Source: Lepraria neglecta
Lineage: Eukaryota; Ascomycota; Lecanoromycetes; Lecanorales; Stereocaulaceae
DNA length: 64,000 nucleotides
NCBI GenBank assembly: GCA_033220425.1
Contig: CM065649.1
Span: 3,100,001-3,164,000, forward strand
Direction: 5' to 3'
This document shows, one piece after another, positions 22,384 to 34,886 of this stretch (within the stretch, counting starts at the first letter, position 1; each line of letters begins with the position of its first letter). The notes beneath the pieces were generated by a model. The model had not been told where the DNA came from. It did not search any database and saw only the letters and a list, made by a program, of their open reading frames with translations. The translations under genes were made by a program, and so were the position numbers.

Positions 22384-23157
22384 GCTTGTTGGCCTGGGCG
22401 AGCGAGTGCTCCCAGATGGACGGCGAGAGAAGCAAGGCCCTGATGTCTCATCGTTTTTTGTCTTTTTTTCCCTTTTGTCATCTGCCGTCGCTGATGGTCC
22501 AACGCTCGTTACTTGCTATCCTATTTGCTCTTTGCTTTACACTAGCTACTTGCTATCCTGCGTTCTATATGTTATTGTCAGGGGCCAAGTGACCCACAAG
22601 TCATGTACATATATAGGCTATTGGTAGCCTGAGCCTCCGGAATCTACACTCATTGCTAGCCGCAAACACTTTTAGGCTGACTTTTAGTATAACAAGTGAA
22701 TCTTTCGTCGGTATGAGTATGTATGACAATCATCTGTCGAAAAGGGGATACCTTGGCAAATTGCGTTGTTGGATTATTACAAAGTCAATATATGTCACTA
22801 ACATCTTGGACCTCCTCATTTGGATTATAGCGTAGACACAAACGCTTAGTACTGAACGAGCCCGGTTAGCTGTTTATGATCCCAGTGCAGACGTGCGGGG
22901 ATGTGCCCCTGCCGAAAATTAGAGGCGGTCGTAGGTAAACATAAATAGAAATAAGCCTTTGGGCAATGACTAGTGATTAGCTTTCCCCACCCTTTTGGCT
23001 GGCCAAACAGAAGGTTATTGCGAGGGTTGTGACCTCTGTAAGAATATGGGATAGCTTACTAAGCTCGCTAAGATCATCACTAGGTGCAAAAAGGATTAGC
23101 CTTCTAGGTTTCTACACATTGAAATATCTTTGGCTTTTGTTGCCCACCTCCAGCAAG
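22384..23157. other. Intergenic, nothing recognised
   Basis: Moderately AT-rich, with T-rich tracts around 22450-22560. No coding support. The last 100 bp should include the promoter of the gene starting at 23158. Confidence 0.4.
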
Positions 23158-25495
23158 ATGAGTCCCACGATCTTCTCGTGTGTTGTTTGTGGATATGTCA
23201 TTTTGGATTTTGAACACCCAAGCTCTCAGTCTTGGCTGGAACAGTTTCGCGCCCGTGAGTGTCAACCAGGATCTGCCCTGCAAACTCTGTCATCCAAGAT
23301 GCTCCTTTCTCGAGGAATGAAGGGTCTTCGCTAATATCAACAGTCTATTCCAGCCCCACGGGAACCTGGATTTCTGGTGTTGGCATGTATAATGACCCCC
23401 ACGGAGGCACGTTCATCGTCCCTTCGGACTACGCAGTGCGATGGGACGACGTGGGATATGACTTCCCAGCTCGCGACGAGCTAGCCGTGATGCAGCGACG
23501 CCCAACCAATGGCCGCCATGGCTTTGTCTTCCATGAAGCTTGCTGGTCTCTTCTAGAAAAGGTTTACTACCCTAAAGCAGTCCCTTTGGCGCGTCTTCTG
23601 GAAATTTGCAAGTCGCTGCCATTTCCACTTCGAGGAACCGGTGTATGTTGGGGCCACGATTATGGAGGATTGGTACTTCTCGATAGCCAGAATCATTATC
23701 CATGGGAGGACCAGCTTATTGGGAGAGACAAAAACTCGATACAATGTCAGCATGCAAGGGCTAACCCCTATGATGTACCAGAGATTCAACAATTACTGCA
23801 GGAGCCAGCTCAAAGTCCACCAAGTAGGAAGAAATCCAGCTTCTCAGGGCCGATCATGGGGAAAGGGAACTGTTTTATTAGCCTTCCGTGGGAGATTCTT
23901 GAAGCAGTGGCCATTTACTTGCCAACAGTAGATGTTTTGAATCTTCGTCTGGGCTCTAGAGCTTTTGCAGACATCTTTTCGAGTCAACCATTTTGGGCCT
24001 CTAGATTTGGGCCCAACGCCGACCGTGGGTTCCTTTTCGAGAAACGAAACAACAAGGATCCTCGAGACTGGAGGTCACTGTATCGCTGCACGAACAATGC
24101 CCATAATCCTCCTGGATTGCGAAACCGAAAGAGGATTTGGAGCCTGATTCAGTCGCTTACGGATATACTAAGCCTCCGATGGAACGATTCTTTAGATCTG
24201 TCTCGTTGTGAGCCGAACCAAGCCGGCTTGAGATGGCGGGATATTACTGGAGATTTGAGGCAGGGGACATCTGCCGGGTTTCATGAAGGCTGCTCTCTAT
24301 TCAACAAACAATGTGCTTCCATCCCCGACTTTCTTTCGCAGCTCGCCTTCTCAGTCATTCGGGTTGGTAATGCGAGTTATGTTACGGGAATACGGTTTAT
24401 CTCAAGGAAAGGAGCAGATGTGTGTTTGGGGTACAGAGCAGAAGGGAAAGAGCTCTTTCTGAATGTAACAGCTTTCAGAGGGTTTATTTTGGCGGTAGGA
24501 TCAAGAGGCATCCAAGCGTTACAGGTTATTACCGCCGAGGGAGAGACATCAAAATGGTTTGGCCGTCCAGATGAATCGCCGAGAACACAACGTCTCGCAC
24601 ACTTAGGGTCTATCGCTGCTCTAGAAGCAGGCTTCGATGTGAGTATGACAGGTTTTATTCTCTCCTTCCTGATAGTATCACTTCGCTCACGGGATACGGC
24701 AGGGATATAAAATGGTCAGTCTGGGCGTGGCCGAGATATCCTCGTCTCAAATTAAGATGCCGATGGGGCAAAGCGAATCATTACGCGATACTGCGTTGTG
24801 GTATCCCGAAATCCCAGAACCCGGTTTGTATCTTAATGAGGATTGTTTCACGGGCGAAGATCCTTCTGCTGTTGGATATCGACCGTTATGCTGGACTTTA
24901 TTTGGAGGCTCTGGTGGTATTTATCTTCGATCTCTGACCGAAATCTCCGCCACCTGTCTAGGGTCTTTGTGTGGCATCGAGTTCCATTATAACACAGACG
25001 AGGTCCCGTCCAGATGGCGCAGGCTAGGCCTTCGCAAGTCCACGGAGTATTCACACGTCATGCGCTTCCCGGTTGACGGCCCCGGAGGAGAAATCGTCAA
25101 GGAAGTTGAGGTCGGTCTTGAGTCTGTGCACTCCAAATACGCGAACAGCTACAAACACGGGAAGTGGAGATCCTTCAAGGTAACGTTGGTCCTTTTGGAG
25201 CCACTTTTGGATTCTACCTACATTGAACCAACAGACGTCTTTCTGATCTTTGTTGAGTATTACAGATTTCTACAAATCGCGCGAGGTCTTTCCACTTTCA
25301 GCCCGCACAGGATTCGCCAGATGCGCCTCCGTTGAAACCGTTGGTGATTGCTCCCGGAACTACCCTTACTGGTTTTTATGCGAGCCAGGTATGTGTATGC
25401 TTCGTTGCGTGGATCGAAATCGAGGCTGACAAGAGACATGGTAGCATCCTGAAATGGGCCTCGTCAGTTTCGGCGTCATATCAGAGGTAATCTAA
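23158..25495 (+). CDS. F-box-type protein with large conserved C-terminal domain
   Basis: Five exons: 23158..23254, 23344..24638, 24703..25179, 25266..25388 and 25445..25495. They total 2043 nt (680 aa) with all phases closing. The N-terminus has a CxxC (FSCVVCGYVILDF). The middle has an F-box-like segment (CFISLPWEILEAVAIYLPT, VLNLRLGSRAFADIF, FWASRFGPNADRGFLFE). The C-half continues LTGFYASQHPEMGLVSFG. The order is that of a common fungal F-box family with a C-terminal domain of unknown function. The F-box would bind Skp1; the target is unknown. Exon 4 could begin at an alternative acceptor near 25234. It is one of the few intact accessory genes in 13-29 kb. Confidence 0.82.
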
Positions 25496-27380
25496 AAGGG
25501 CTTAGGGAAAGGTGGCGAGGAGGAGGAGCAGGATTGATGGGTAAGGTTGTAAGGAGACATAATCTTAGAGAATTACATCGAGTATGGATGAGCCGCCTCT
25601 ATTGTCATTCTGCGTTGGGTTCAAGACCTGTAGTCATTTGATGACGAGCATCTTATATGGCTAGTCTTGGTGCTATCCATATTTTATCCCAAGGGGCTTC
25701 AGTTGGTGTTGTTCTAAACCATCTCTCCTCGGCCATCCAATTCGGGTCTAGGACGATTCTTAGCGTTTGGCGATGTCCTAAGCTTCTTCTTAGACCTAAA
25801 CTGGCTGTTCCAGCCCCGTTAGTATAGTTTCCTCGCTGTAGGCCCGACTTTCTCATCCTGCGAAGCAAGATTTTAGGAGAGCAATATTTAGGACGGAGCC
25901 AAAAATGGAGGTTTGTGTTGAACGACCGGACGGACTTTGCGGAACGGAACAACTGTTTCTACTGGCGTGCACAGTAAGTCCCACACTATGAGAATGGCCT
26001 TGCATGCATTGGAGTTAGAAGGCAATTCGTCAATTCTTTTTTCAGGCTTAGGGAAATCTCGCATCGTTCCCGATCACTCGCCCGTTTGGCTGCCCCTCCA
26101 TCTGACAAGGTACCGGTGCAGTGTCACGTTAGCAGCGAAGATGCTTTGCAAAACGACCAATATCATTTCCCTATCTAGGTACATTGCTGTTGAGCATCCA
26201 GAAGTGCGCACGTTGATAGCTCCGCCAATCACTCGTCCTTGCTTGCCCCTGACCATGACTCCAACATCGCTCCCATGTCCTTACAACCCCACCACGACTA
26301 CCCGATCCTACACCTTTTGCGTTGGCTTCCCTCCGTTCCATGAATAATGAAGCGGTGGTTTTTGAACGAGTATGTATTATTCGGTAGAATAGATGAGCCC
26401 TGGTATACACTCTTGTGAGCTTGTCAAGACAACCGGCAAAATGGTCAACTGGATCATACCACGTCTCAATCTGTTACTTCTTCAGAATCAGATTGGGCAC
26501 CACGTCACCTGAGCTACAGCTAATACCCCGAGTCTCAAGGGCAGGCCCCCATGAGCACACGTCGCACACTGATACAAGCTCTCGAGCCTCTACTCGGCCG
26601 AAACAGCACGCCGCATCAAACATGCAAGGTGCACGAAATACACCGCTTCCGCATAGAAACAGAAGTGCCGGGGAGTAAGCCCGATCGGTGGATACAACAA
26701 CACCTTACGGACAATGATTATAAACGTCAAGGCCTTCGGGAAAACGCTGCAGTGGAGGCTGCGAGCATTACATGATCGGGCTGGGAGTCGAAGGACGAGG
26801 CTTAGATGAAGAGCAGGACTCGAGCTAGGACATCATACAGGAAGGGGTCAGGCTTGTCTGAGGAACAGTAGACATCCCATCGTGGATGATTCGCGAGCTT
26901 CAACGTCTCTTGGGATTTCTTCGGCGACGACCTACAGAGGCCTGCGTGTTGGAAGGTTATTGTCATGACGTGCACGCGAGGAACAGTATAATGCAAACGC
27001 TTTGAGGCATGGATTTTGGCCAATCCATTTGAAATCCGCCTCTACAACGTCCATGTCGCCGCGCCTACACCAATTACTTCTCAACTTGTCATATCAGAGG
27101 CAGCTTCCCTCGACACAGTCCCACTCCGCCTTATCTGCTTTGGTAAAGATTATGCACATAGGTCTCCAAGACGTGATGGCTGTCTACCAGACGTTGGCCG
27201 CAGGATTGAGCGTGCCTGGTACCAGAACAATAGTGGCCGGATAATCAGGCTTGGCGTCATGTAGGAAACGCGGTCTACCACATGACGAAACCTGTTTCGA
27301 TGACCATTGGAAATCTGGCTCTCGCCTCTAGTGTCTGATTTAACAGCGTGGGTTTAGCCTCATGTCAAGATGGAGACAAT
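25496..27380. other. Gene-poor, possible small coding fragments
   Basis: Two short frames look faintly protein-like but match nothing known to me. One is plus 26551..26775 (TCKVHEIHRFRIETEVPG). The other is minus 27023..26802 (HPRWDVYCSSDKPDPFLYD). Neither has splice support. The rest shows no structure. Confidence 0.35.
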
Positions 27381-28689
27381 CTACTTGGCAATGATACCTT
27401 GACCGTCACTGTTCCAGACTCTGATTACAATTTTGCCCTCCTCTGATCGCTCCATCGAAACACGAAAAGCCTCCTTCGCGTCTGGCCATTCAACGGTCTT
27501 CCCAATCATGGGATGGATACCATGCTGCTCGACTATCTGCACTAGTCGCCGGCTCATATCCTTCCTGCTACCGAAAATACCACGTGCTTCACTTCGTCAG
27601 TATGTAATCTCCACTCATCATGAACTTAAGGAGACCTACCTGTCTTTCCGCCGTATATCAGCGAAGGGACGATATCCGTGGCCTCCGAGCTCGCAAGAAA
27701 TCCAACCAACGATATCAGCCCTCCCTGCTTCGTGGATCGTATAGACTGCTCAATTGTGCCCATGCCGCCGACTTCCACTACGTGATCGACGCCTTTACCG
27801 TCCGTCAAGCGCAGCACTTCCGCTGCCCAGTCTTCATAGGTTCGATAGTTGATGATATATATTGCGCCAAGCTTTTTAGCGATCTCGAGCTTCGAGTCTT
27901 CGGAAGAGGTCGATATGACCGTCGCGCCGATGGCGGAGGCGAGCTGGATGCTTGGTCAGAATTGTGTTGGGGCAAATTAAGGTAGTAGCATTCGAAAAGG
28001 TAGAAGAGTAAGAAAGCTACCTGAATGGCAAGACATCTAACGCTTCCAGTGCCCTGGGTCAGCACGACCATACCGGGTTCCACTGCAACAGGCCCGAAGA
28101 ACAGTGAGTTGACGGCGGTTGCTCCGGCCGCTGACATGGCTGCAACTTCTTCGAAGCTCAATTCTGCAGGCGCTTTAATTAGGTGACTGTCTTTCTATTT
28201 TCGAATGACTGTTACTGATCTTGCAATTTCATTGTAACAGCTTGTTCTGGATTTAAAAAACATTTCAGAATGCTTCATGGGCACTCACAAGCACAGCATA
28301 CTGCCTCAAAGTGCCCTACTCGTCTCCCGCACCTTTACCCCTCATGGGCTCCACACTTGGCTGACTCTGTTCGGTATCCCATGCATTCGGACGCAACATA
28401 ACCCTATCCCCAACTTTCCACGCGCTGCCTTCTCCATCAGCTTCCACTTCGCCTGCACCATCGGCACACAGGGGAAGTTCTTTGATATGCTTACCCGGGT
28501 AGATGGGATCGTGCGCAATTACCATCTGTCTCGTGCGTTGATTGCAGCGGCACGAATACGGACAAGTGCGGTTTTAGGCTCGAGATAGGATGGTTTTGGG
28601 AAATTGGTGTTCAGATGTAGGTTCTCCAATGCATCTGTTGAGCGCCAGCTGGTTGATTTTGCATTGTGGATTTGCCATGCTGATGGCAT
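27381..28689 (-). pseudogene. Zinc-type alcohol dehydrogenase (MDR), broken
   Basis: ATG 28689 reads MPSAWQIHNAKSTSWRSTDA and ALVRIRAAAINARDR. A one-base shift near 28530 leads into MVIAHDPIYPGKHIKELP, LCADGAGEVEADG and KVGDRVMLRPNAW. TAG at 28318-28316 comes next, then GTLRQYAVL to a GTGAGT donor. Later exons carry LSFEEVAAMSAAGATAVNSL, VVLTQGTGSVRCLAIQ|LASAIGATVISTS, KGVDHVVEVGG and GGKTARGIFGSRKDMSRRL, ending at TAG 27381. The order is that of medium-chain NAD(P)-dependent alcohol dehydrogenases of the quinone-reductase-like type; the cofactor motif is GTGSVxCLA. TAG stands where GDE-Q-GTLRQYA is expected, a possible CAG to TAG. Two lesions would abolish the protein. Confidence 0.72.
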
Positions 28690-30388
28690 CGTGGGTTTTG
28701 ATGAACGAAGGAAAAGCCAATCAATGTAAGGTAGGCGTCTAGTCAGCTTACGAAGTTTTGAATTTTTACGAGGCCGCGGTGCATGTTCTTGGAGAGCATA
28801 CGCTGAGGGGCATACATATGACGAGACCCTGAAATCGCATTTATAATGCTAGATTACATAAATTTTCCACCTTCCAACTAGAAACGTTCTTCCTGCCTAC
28901 ATGTGCTCAGGCTGCTTTGAAATAGAGCGGCATTTCTTCAGAGCACGCATGATGGCGTGACAGAGGGAGGCAAGATGGTATTGAGATTGGCACGTGGAAG
29001 GAAGACATGTTAGGTAACATTAGGTATCGATATACATCGCCTCCTTTGATTGGCTGCAATCAATTTCTCGTGCTGATCTTTTCTTCCTCCCATACCAAAT
29101 CGATGAATCGTCCATGGCAGTATGCTTAAGGATGTCTAAAGGCATTCCTAAGCATGATCGCAGGCAGGACTTGTGCCGTGATATTGTTCGCATCGACGCT
29201 CTGGGAGACGAACCCATAGATTTTGCAGCTCAAATTCGTCACAAAATGCCTCGGGAGTGCGGTGATGGTGTTTCTGCTTCTGTTTTTGGCATTGGGGTAA
29301 ACGGGGGAGAATGCTGGCCACTGATGCAAATCGTGCTGGCACCGTACATTATCGGACGGTTGTCTACATGGTATGGAGGAATAGGAACTTGAAGGAACGT
29401 ATACGTAGGGTTGCAGCTAGGCTGAGTGAGGTGAGGTCTGGGACATCGTCGAGAGCACTTGAAATCTCAGCTTTGGCATTGTATTGAAGCGTAGGCAATG
29501 CATAATGAGCCACGAAGATGAAGCCAATCAGCGATGTGAGGATTCTGGACACAGCCTGTGTACCGCTCAATCAAAGATGCTTCTTGTAAATTCCCATTGT
29601 GCCCTCTGCCCTTGTTCGAGATTCTTCGGGTACCTATTTCCAGTATGTTCACAAATAGGCTCCTTCTGAAACGTAAAATCGCAATAACGAGACCGTCTCT
29701 AGTCAGGCGGTATGGAGTAGGGCGGTGCTAATTACACCACTACGGGCTACAAAAAATCGCTTCTGCCAAGAACTATGTTCTTGTGCACAGCCGGGTTCTA
29801 ATCTTTGCAGCGCAATCACAACCAGAACAGGAGATTCGGTGTGACTCGCTCGACTATTCAAACGGGAATTCAAAGTCTCGGGCTGTCGGCAAACAAAACC
29901 CCTGAGCCAAACAGGGCAGTTCATTTCTTGCCCTCATGTAGGGGTTGTGGTTGGTCCTTACGCGAGGATCCCCGTACCCGCACGGCCCCTCATCATACCC
30001 GCGCCCCTAAAGCATTTCTCCCAAAGCAGAAATTAAGACTTCGCCCCTGAGACCCTTTAGAGACATCCCTTGAGCCGTAAACAGACATCTCACCAATCGA
30101 ACGCGTCCGAAATTCTCGGATATGACGCCGTCTCTCCTTGAATTTCCCTTCAGCACCTGGTTAACGCTATGGCGCAACGTTCAGCTAGTCACGATCTGGT
30201 CTGGCCGCGGTTCAGGCGTTTCTATAACGTCTTCATGCTTCGTCCCTCCTTCTTTTCGCAACCTCCATTCGCTCTTTCTCCGCTCTGTTACGGACGACAC
30301 TCTTTTGTTTCTACACCAATTGATTTTCATATACTTTCTAATCACTGTCCTCACACTCGTTTCTCCTTATTAATAGCAGTCCATCACT
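28690..30388. other. Mostly non-coding, possible small secreted protein on minus strand
   Basis: A minus frame from 29570 begins MSGTQAVSRILTSLIGFIFV with a signal-like helix and runs to about 29410. Further on, minus 29270-29155 reads FCDEFELQNLWVRLPERRCE with spaced Cys. No clean exon join was found, so this is only a possibility. The 400 bp before 30389 are pyrimidine-rich and should hold the promoter of the glucanase. Confidence 0.3.
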
Positions 30389-33029
30389 ATGCATCTCTCA
30401 GCTCTCTTACTTCTACCACTGCCGCTCGCTTTGGGCGAGCAGCTTGTCATTCCATTCGTGCAACAAGCAGTTGCGAAGGAGCTGGCTAGCTTCAGCCAGT
30501 ACACTGCCTACAATGGCCCGACTGGAACTGCCAAAGCTGCACTTGCAGCTGCAACTCCAGCCGCAGCACCCAGCGCGAAGGTCAACGCTGTAGCAGCAGC
30601 TGCGTACCCTTACTGGTATGAAACGATTACCCACCAAGGCAAGGCAGCCTTCAACTCGAATACCGGCTACACAATCTTCCGCAATGTGAAATCATATGGA
30701 GCCAAAGGGTGAGCCGAACCAGCTATCTAACCTGATGCTTGCTGATATTCCTCAGTGATGGTGTCACGGACGATACTGCAGCTATCCAGAAAGCTATCAG
30801 CGATGGCAATCGATGCGCCCCGGGCTCATGCCAATCTACCACAACTACGCCTGCTGTCGTCTATTTTCCTGCCGGGACATACATCATCTCCTCCTCCATT
30901 CTCGACTACTATTACACGCAACTAATTGGCAACCCTAATGCCATGCCCGTGCTGAAGGCGACTGCTGGCTTCACAGGCCTGGGTGTGATTGACGGAGACC
31001 AATATGAGCCTGGAAATGCTGCTGGAGTTCTGAGCTACGGAGGTAAAAGCTGGCTTCATATAATATTTGGGCTTGCATGCTGATGGAGGTATAGCGACCA
31101 ATATTTTCTGGCGACAGATCAGAAATTTCGTCATCGATTTGACCGCCATTCCAGCTAGTTCGTCGGCTACAGGGATACATTGGCCTACGGCTCAGGCAAC
31201 GAGCTTGCAGAATATTGTGTTTCAAATGTCGAGTAGTACAGGCACAAAGCATCAGGGCGTCTTTATCGAAAGCGGCTCTGGTGGATTCATGAATGATCTC
31301 GTCTTCTACGGAGGCCTCAATGGTGTTGTTTTTGGCAATCAGCAGTTCACTGTCCGGTACGAGTCATGATGGTGACCTTGCCAGAAGAGATGCTAACGTC
31401 GTGAGCAGCAATCTCACATTCCACAACTCGGTGACCGCCATCAGCCAGGTCTGGAACTGGGGCTGGACATACAAATCTCTCAGCATCAACAACTGCAAGG
31501 TCGGCATCGATATGACCAACGGTAATGCCAACCCTCTAACCGTAGGCTCTGTGACCTTGCTTGACAGCAGCTTCACCGGCACAGGCGTTGCGGTCCTCAC
31601 AGACCGCATTGGCGGGTCGTCCAAGCCCGCAACAGCAGACAGTCTTGTAATCGAGAATGTCGTTCTCTCGAACACACCTGTTGCCGTCAAGTTAGGTACA
31701 ACAGGTGCAACTCTGCTGGCCGGCGGGACGCTAACAATCGGCGCTTGGGGTTCTGGTAACGCGTATAGCCCTACTGGACCCACGACGACCCAAGGTTCAT
31801 TCACTGCTCCTACGCGCCCAGCTTCTTTGCTCGTGGGCACGAAATACTATGAGAGATCTAAGCCGCAATACAATAACCTACCGGTCACCTCATTCAGGAG
31901 TGTGCGAACTGGTGGCGCGAAAGGTGACGGTACAACAGATGACACTACGGCCTTGCAAAATACCATCACAGCCGCAGCAGCTGCCGGACAGGTCGTCTTT
32001 GTGGACGCTGGTACCTATAAAGTAACCAAGACAATCTTTATTCCTAAAGGCTCTAAGATTGTTGGGGAAGCCTACTCCGTCATCATGTCGAGTGGCGCTT
32101 TCTTCTCCAACATCAACTCCCCGCAAGCGGTGGTCCAAGTTGGCAACGCAGGCGATGCGGGCATAGTCGAATGGAGCGATATGATCGTGTCTACGCAGGG
32201 TGCACAAGCTGGCGCTATCCTCATCAAGTGGAATCTGGCCTCTACATCTGCCTCCCCGTCAGGGATGTGGGATGTACACAACCGTATCGGTGGCTTCGCT
32301 GGATCGAACCTCCAAAAGGCTAATTGCCCTGCTTCAGCCGGGTCGACGGCTATTAATGCTAATTGCGAAGCGGCTTACATGTCAATGCACATTACCAAGA
32401 CCGCTGCTGCGCTGTACATGGAAAATGTCTGGCTCTGGACCGCGGACCACGACGTTGAAGATCCCAATCTCACCCAGATCACAATTTACACGGGCCGCGG
32501 GTTGTACATCGAGAGTACGGCTGGCACTTTCTGGCTCGTTGGAACGGCCGTCGAGCACCATGCCCGTTACCAGTACCAGCTCCAGAGCACGAAGAACATT
32601 TTTATGGGCCAGATCCAGACGGAGACGGCGTACTATCAGCCGAACCCGATAGCTAACCAACCGTACCCCATCAATGCGACGCTTAATGATCCGAATTTCA
32701 ACACCTACTGTCCGGCTGGGAGCCCGGCTACTTGCAGTATGGGGTTTGGTCTGAGGGTCACGGCATCGACTGACATTCACGTTTATGGCGCGGGGTTGTA
32801 CTCGTTTTTCAACGATTACAGCACAAGCTGCTCAGTGCAGAACGCGAATCCGCAATGTCAGAGCAACATCTTTACATACGACAGTGCTGCGACGACGAAG
32901 CTTTATGTGTATAACCTGAATACGGTTGGGTCAACTGCTATGATCACCAAGGATGCGGGCAAGCTGGCGACGAATATTTATAATTACAATGTCTTTCCGA
33001 GTACGATATACTTCTTCAAGAGTGCCTGA
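30389..33029 (+). CDS. GH55 exo-beta-1,3-glucanase, secreted
   Basis: Four exons: 30389..30708, 30756..31042, 31095..31356 and 31409..33029. They total 2490 nt (829 aa) and phases close. The signal peptide is MHLSALLLLPLPLALG. Two pectate-lyase-like beta-helix modules begin with the same hallmark: FRNVKSYGAKGDGVTDDTAA near residue 100 and FRSVRTGGAKGDGTTDDTTA near residue 450. Further GH55 marks are VVYFPAGTYIISSS, FVDAGTYKVTKTIF, HITKTAAALYMENVWLWTAD, GTFWLVGTAVEHHARYQYQL and GQIQTETAYYQP. GH55 enzymes release glucose or gentiobiose from beta-1,3-glucan and act outside the cell in wall turnover, mycoparasitism or plant interaction. Length is normal and no lesion was seen. Confidence 0.93.
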
Positions 33030-33549
33030 TGAGGGGAAAAGAGGAGGAAGCGTAGGTTGTATCAAGATTGTTTGGAACATGCGTCGATGGCCTCGATGGA
33101 TGTACACAGCTGATTGCTACATGGCGCTAGCCGGGGTGGAGGTTTTGTCATTATTTTGTTTTCTGGTTATCATAATGGGCTTAATACTTCGGCTGGCTGA
33201 AGAGCAACATTAATATCAGACGTTCTCTCCGGCACTAGGATTGAGCTCTCACGGGTCATAGCAGTGATCATCCTGGGCTTTTTAGGTGTGCATACCCTTG
33301 GTAGCAAAATCAAGGTAATGAGATCTGTGAGGCTTCAAATTTGCTCCTGTTATTCGTTGACTACCTGGCTGCTGGTAGCAGAAGATAAGAACTCCGTGAG
33401 CTATGATGTGGCAATCTCTTGCCTGGGGTGAAACTGCACTGTACCCTTCGGGATTCACTCGTATTCGTCACTTCCGAAAAGATAAATTCTCGGGTACCTA
33501 CTTCACTTCCAATACATTCACAAATAGGCCCATTTATGAATGAAGAGTT

Positions 33550-33635
33550 GAACCGCTGGCGCAATGGTAGCGCATCTGATTCCGGATAGCTGACTCTGAA
33601 TCTCCAGAAGGTCCCGTGCGAGTCGGGTGTGGTTC
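33550..33635 (+). tRNA. tRNA-Arg(CCG)-like, intron or decay
   Basis: A seven-pair acceptor, GAACCGC with GTGGTTC (one G-U). The D arm is gcgc-aatggta-gcgc. An anticodon region ctga-ttccgga with CCG in position is followed by about 17 extra bases before ccagaagg. The T arm is cccg-tgcgagt-cggg. A T6 run follows at 33642. The extra bases could be an intron after position 37; imperfect anticodon and T stems suggest it may be degenerate. Confidence 0.5.
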
Positions 33636-33826
33636 CTTCATTTTTTAAAGTTCACAGCCCCTTTTTGGCTCATGTTTGACTCTCTTGACCCAGGGTAGGT
33701 ATTCATTTTTTTGTTCAGTTGGCGGGTGGTTGCATCTTTACTCTCCGAGGCATTGGGTTGTCCCACTACACCTCCACTCAATGTGGCCATATAGATGGTA
33801 TTAAGGCGAAGATGGTAGTGTTAGGC

Positions 33827-33958
33827 GGGTTACTGGCGCAATAGTAGCATACTTGTCTTCTAATCAAGTGGTGTGTTGTGACTCATACCCAGGTGGTGTA
33901 ACGTGCTCAAATACTGATCTGACCTTGGTAGGATGTCGGTTCGAGTCCGACGTGACCC
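33827..33958 (+). tRNA. tRNA-Arg(TCT)-like with long insertion, probably a pseudo-tRNA
   Basis: Acceptor GGGTTAC pairs with GTGACCC (one G-U). The perfect T arm gtcgg-ttcgagt-ccgac contains a consensus B box. D-arm-like ggcgcaatagtagca is followed by cttgt-cttctaa-tcaag with TCT in the anticodon place. About 60 extra bases lie between anticodon arm and T arm, too many for a normal variable loop. A T5 run follows at about 33979. It shares the tggcgcaat.gtagc start with 33550..33635. Confidence 0.4.
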
Positions 33959-34284
33959 TTCACAAACACTTCTATCCTTTTTGGGGGGTGTTTTTGTCCT
34001 CTCTTAAGACGTTGATTGTGTAGATATTTCTTGGATCCTGACTCCCTGTCTGTAAGACTGCGCACTCCATTACGGCCGTATGTTTTCACATGCCATGCCG
34101 TGCAAGAGCGGCAAATGACCAAAGCATGGACGTTGCAGAGCGCTGAGAGGCCGAATACTGGCTCAAATGTAGTGTGCTGGATGTAGCCCTTCACTCAACC
34201 ACCGTCCCCTTCCACACTTCCCAACTCGCTCGTAGCTCGTATTGCACCAACACCCAGGCTTCGCCCCCCGCCCCCCGGCTCAAG

Positions 34285-34886
34285 TCATCCCTTCCCTCCC
34301 CCCTCCATCCCCGCCATCTTCTCCAACGCCTCATCATCAACCCTCATCCCCACCCACTCACTCATCATCTTCGCCCCCATCCCCTCATAAAACTTAATAC
34401 TAGGCCCATTCCACTTCAACACGCTCCACTCCAACCTCTCGCCCCCAATCGCCTTCGTCTCCCTCGCTAGCCTCTTCAACAGCGCTATCCCGTACCCTCT
34501 CCCCCTATACTCTGGCCGCACGAATAAATCTTCGAGGTAAATGCCTGGGGCGCCGCGCCAGGTGGAGTAGTTTGTGAAGTAAAGTGCCATGCCTGCGCAT
34601 TTGGGGGCGGGGGTCTCGGAGGCGGCGTAGATGAGGAGGGTTTTTGCATAGCCGGTTGTGGGGGAGGAGGGGAAGGAGAGAGTTTTTAGGAGGGTAGATT
34701 CCGTCGCGAGGACGGAGGAGGTGGCGTGTTCGTAGGCAGCGAGTTCGTGGATTAGGGAGAGGATTGTTGGGACGTCTGGAGGGTGTTAGCTGGGTTTGTG
34801 GAAAGGATGGAGTGGGGAGGTGGTGGAGGACCTTCTTCTGTTGCGAAGCGGATTGTAGGTTCGTTGGTAGTAGGTTGGGAAGCCAT
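34285..34886 (-). CDS. GNAT N-acetyltransferase, spermidine/diamine type
   Basis: Two exons, 34886..34832 and 34775..34285, 181 aa. The intron 34831..34776 uses a GT donor and CTCCAG, with a CTAAC branch. Exon 1 is MASQPTTNEPTIRFATEE and exon 2 begins DVPTILSLIHELAAYE. The GNAT core is clear: GMALYFTNYSTWRGAPGIYL, LEDLFVRPEYRGRGYGIAL (motif A, acetyl-CoA loop RGRGYG), then RLEWSVLKWNGPSIKFYEGM (motif B). This is the layout of SAT1-like polyamine or amino-acid acetyltransferases of about 160-180 aa. It uses acetyl-CoA; the substrate is not determinable here. C-rich codon use on the plus strand gives false frames opposite it. Intact. Confidence 0.88.

Noticed and set aside
34174-34470. Plus-strand Pro/His/Leu-rich frame
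   Set aside because: It is the complement of the GNAT gene's G-rich coding strand; composition shadow only.
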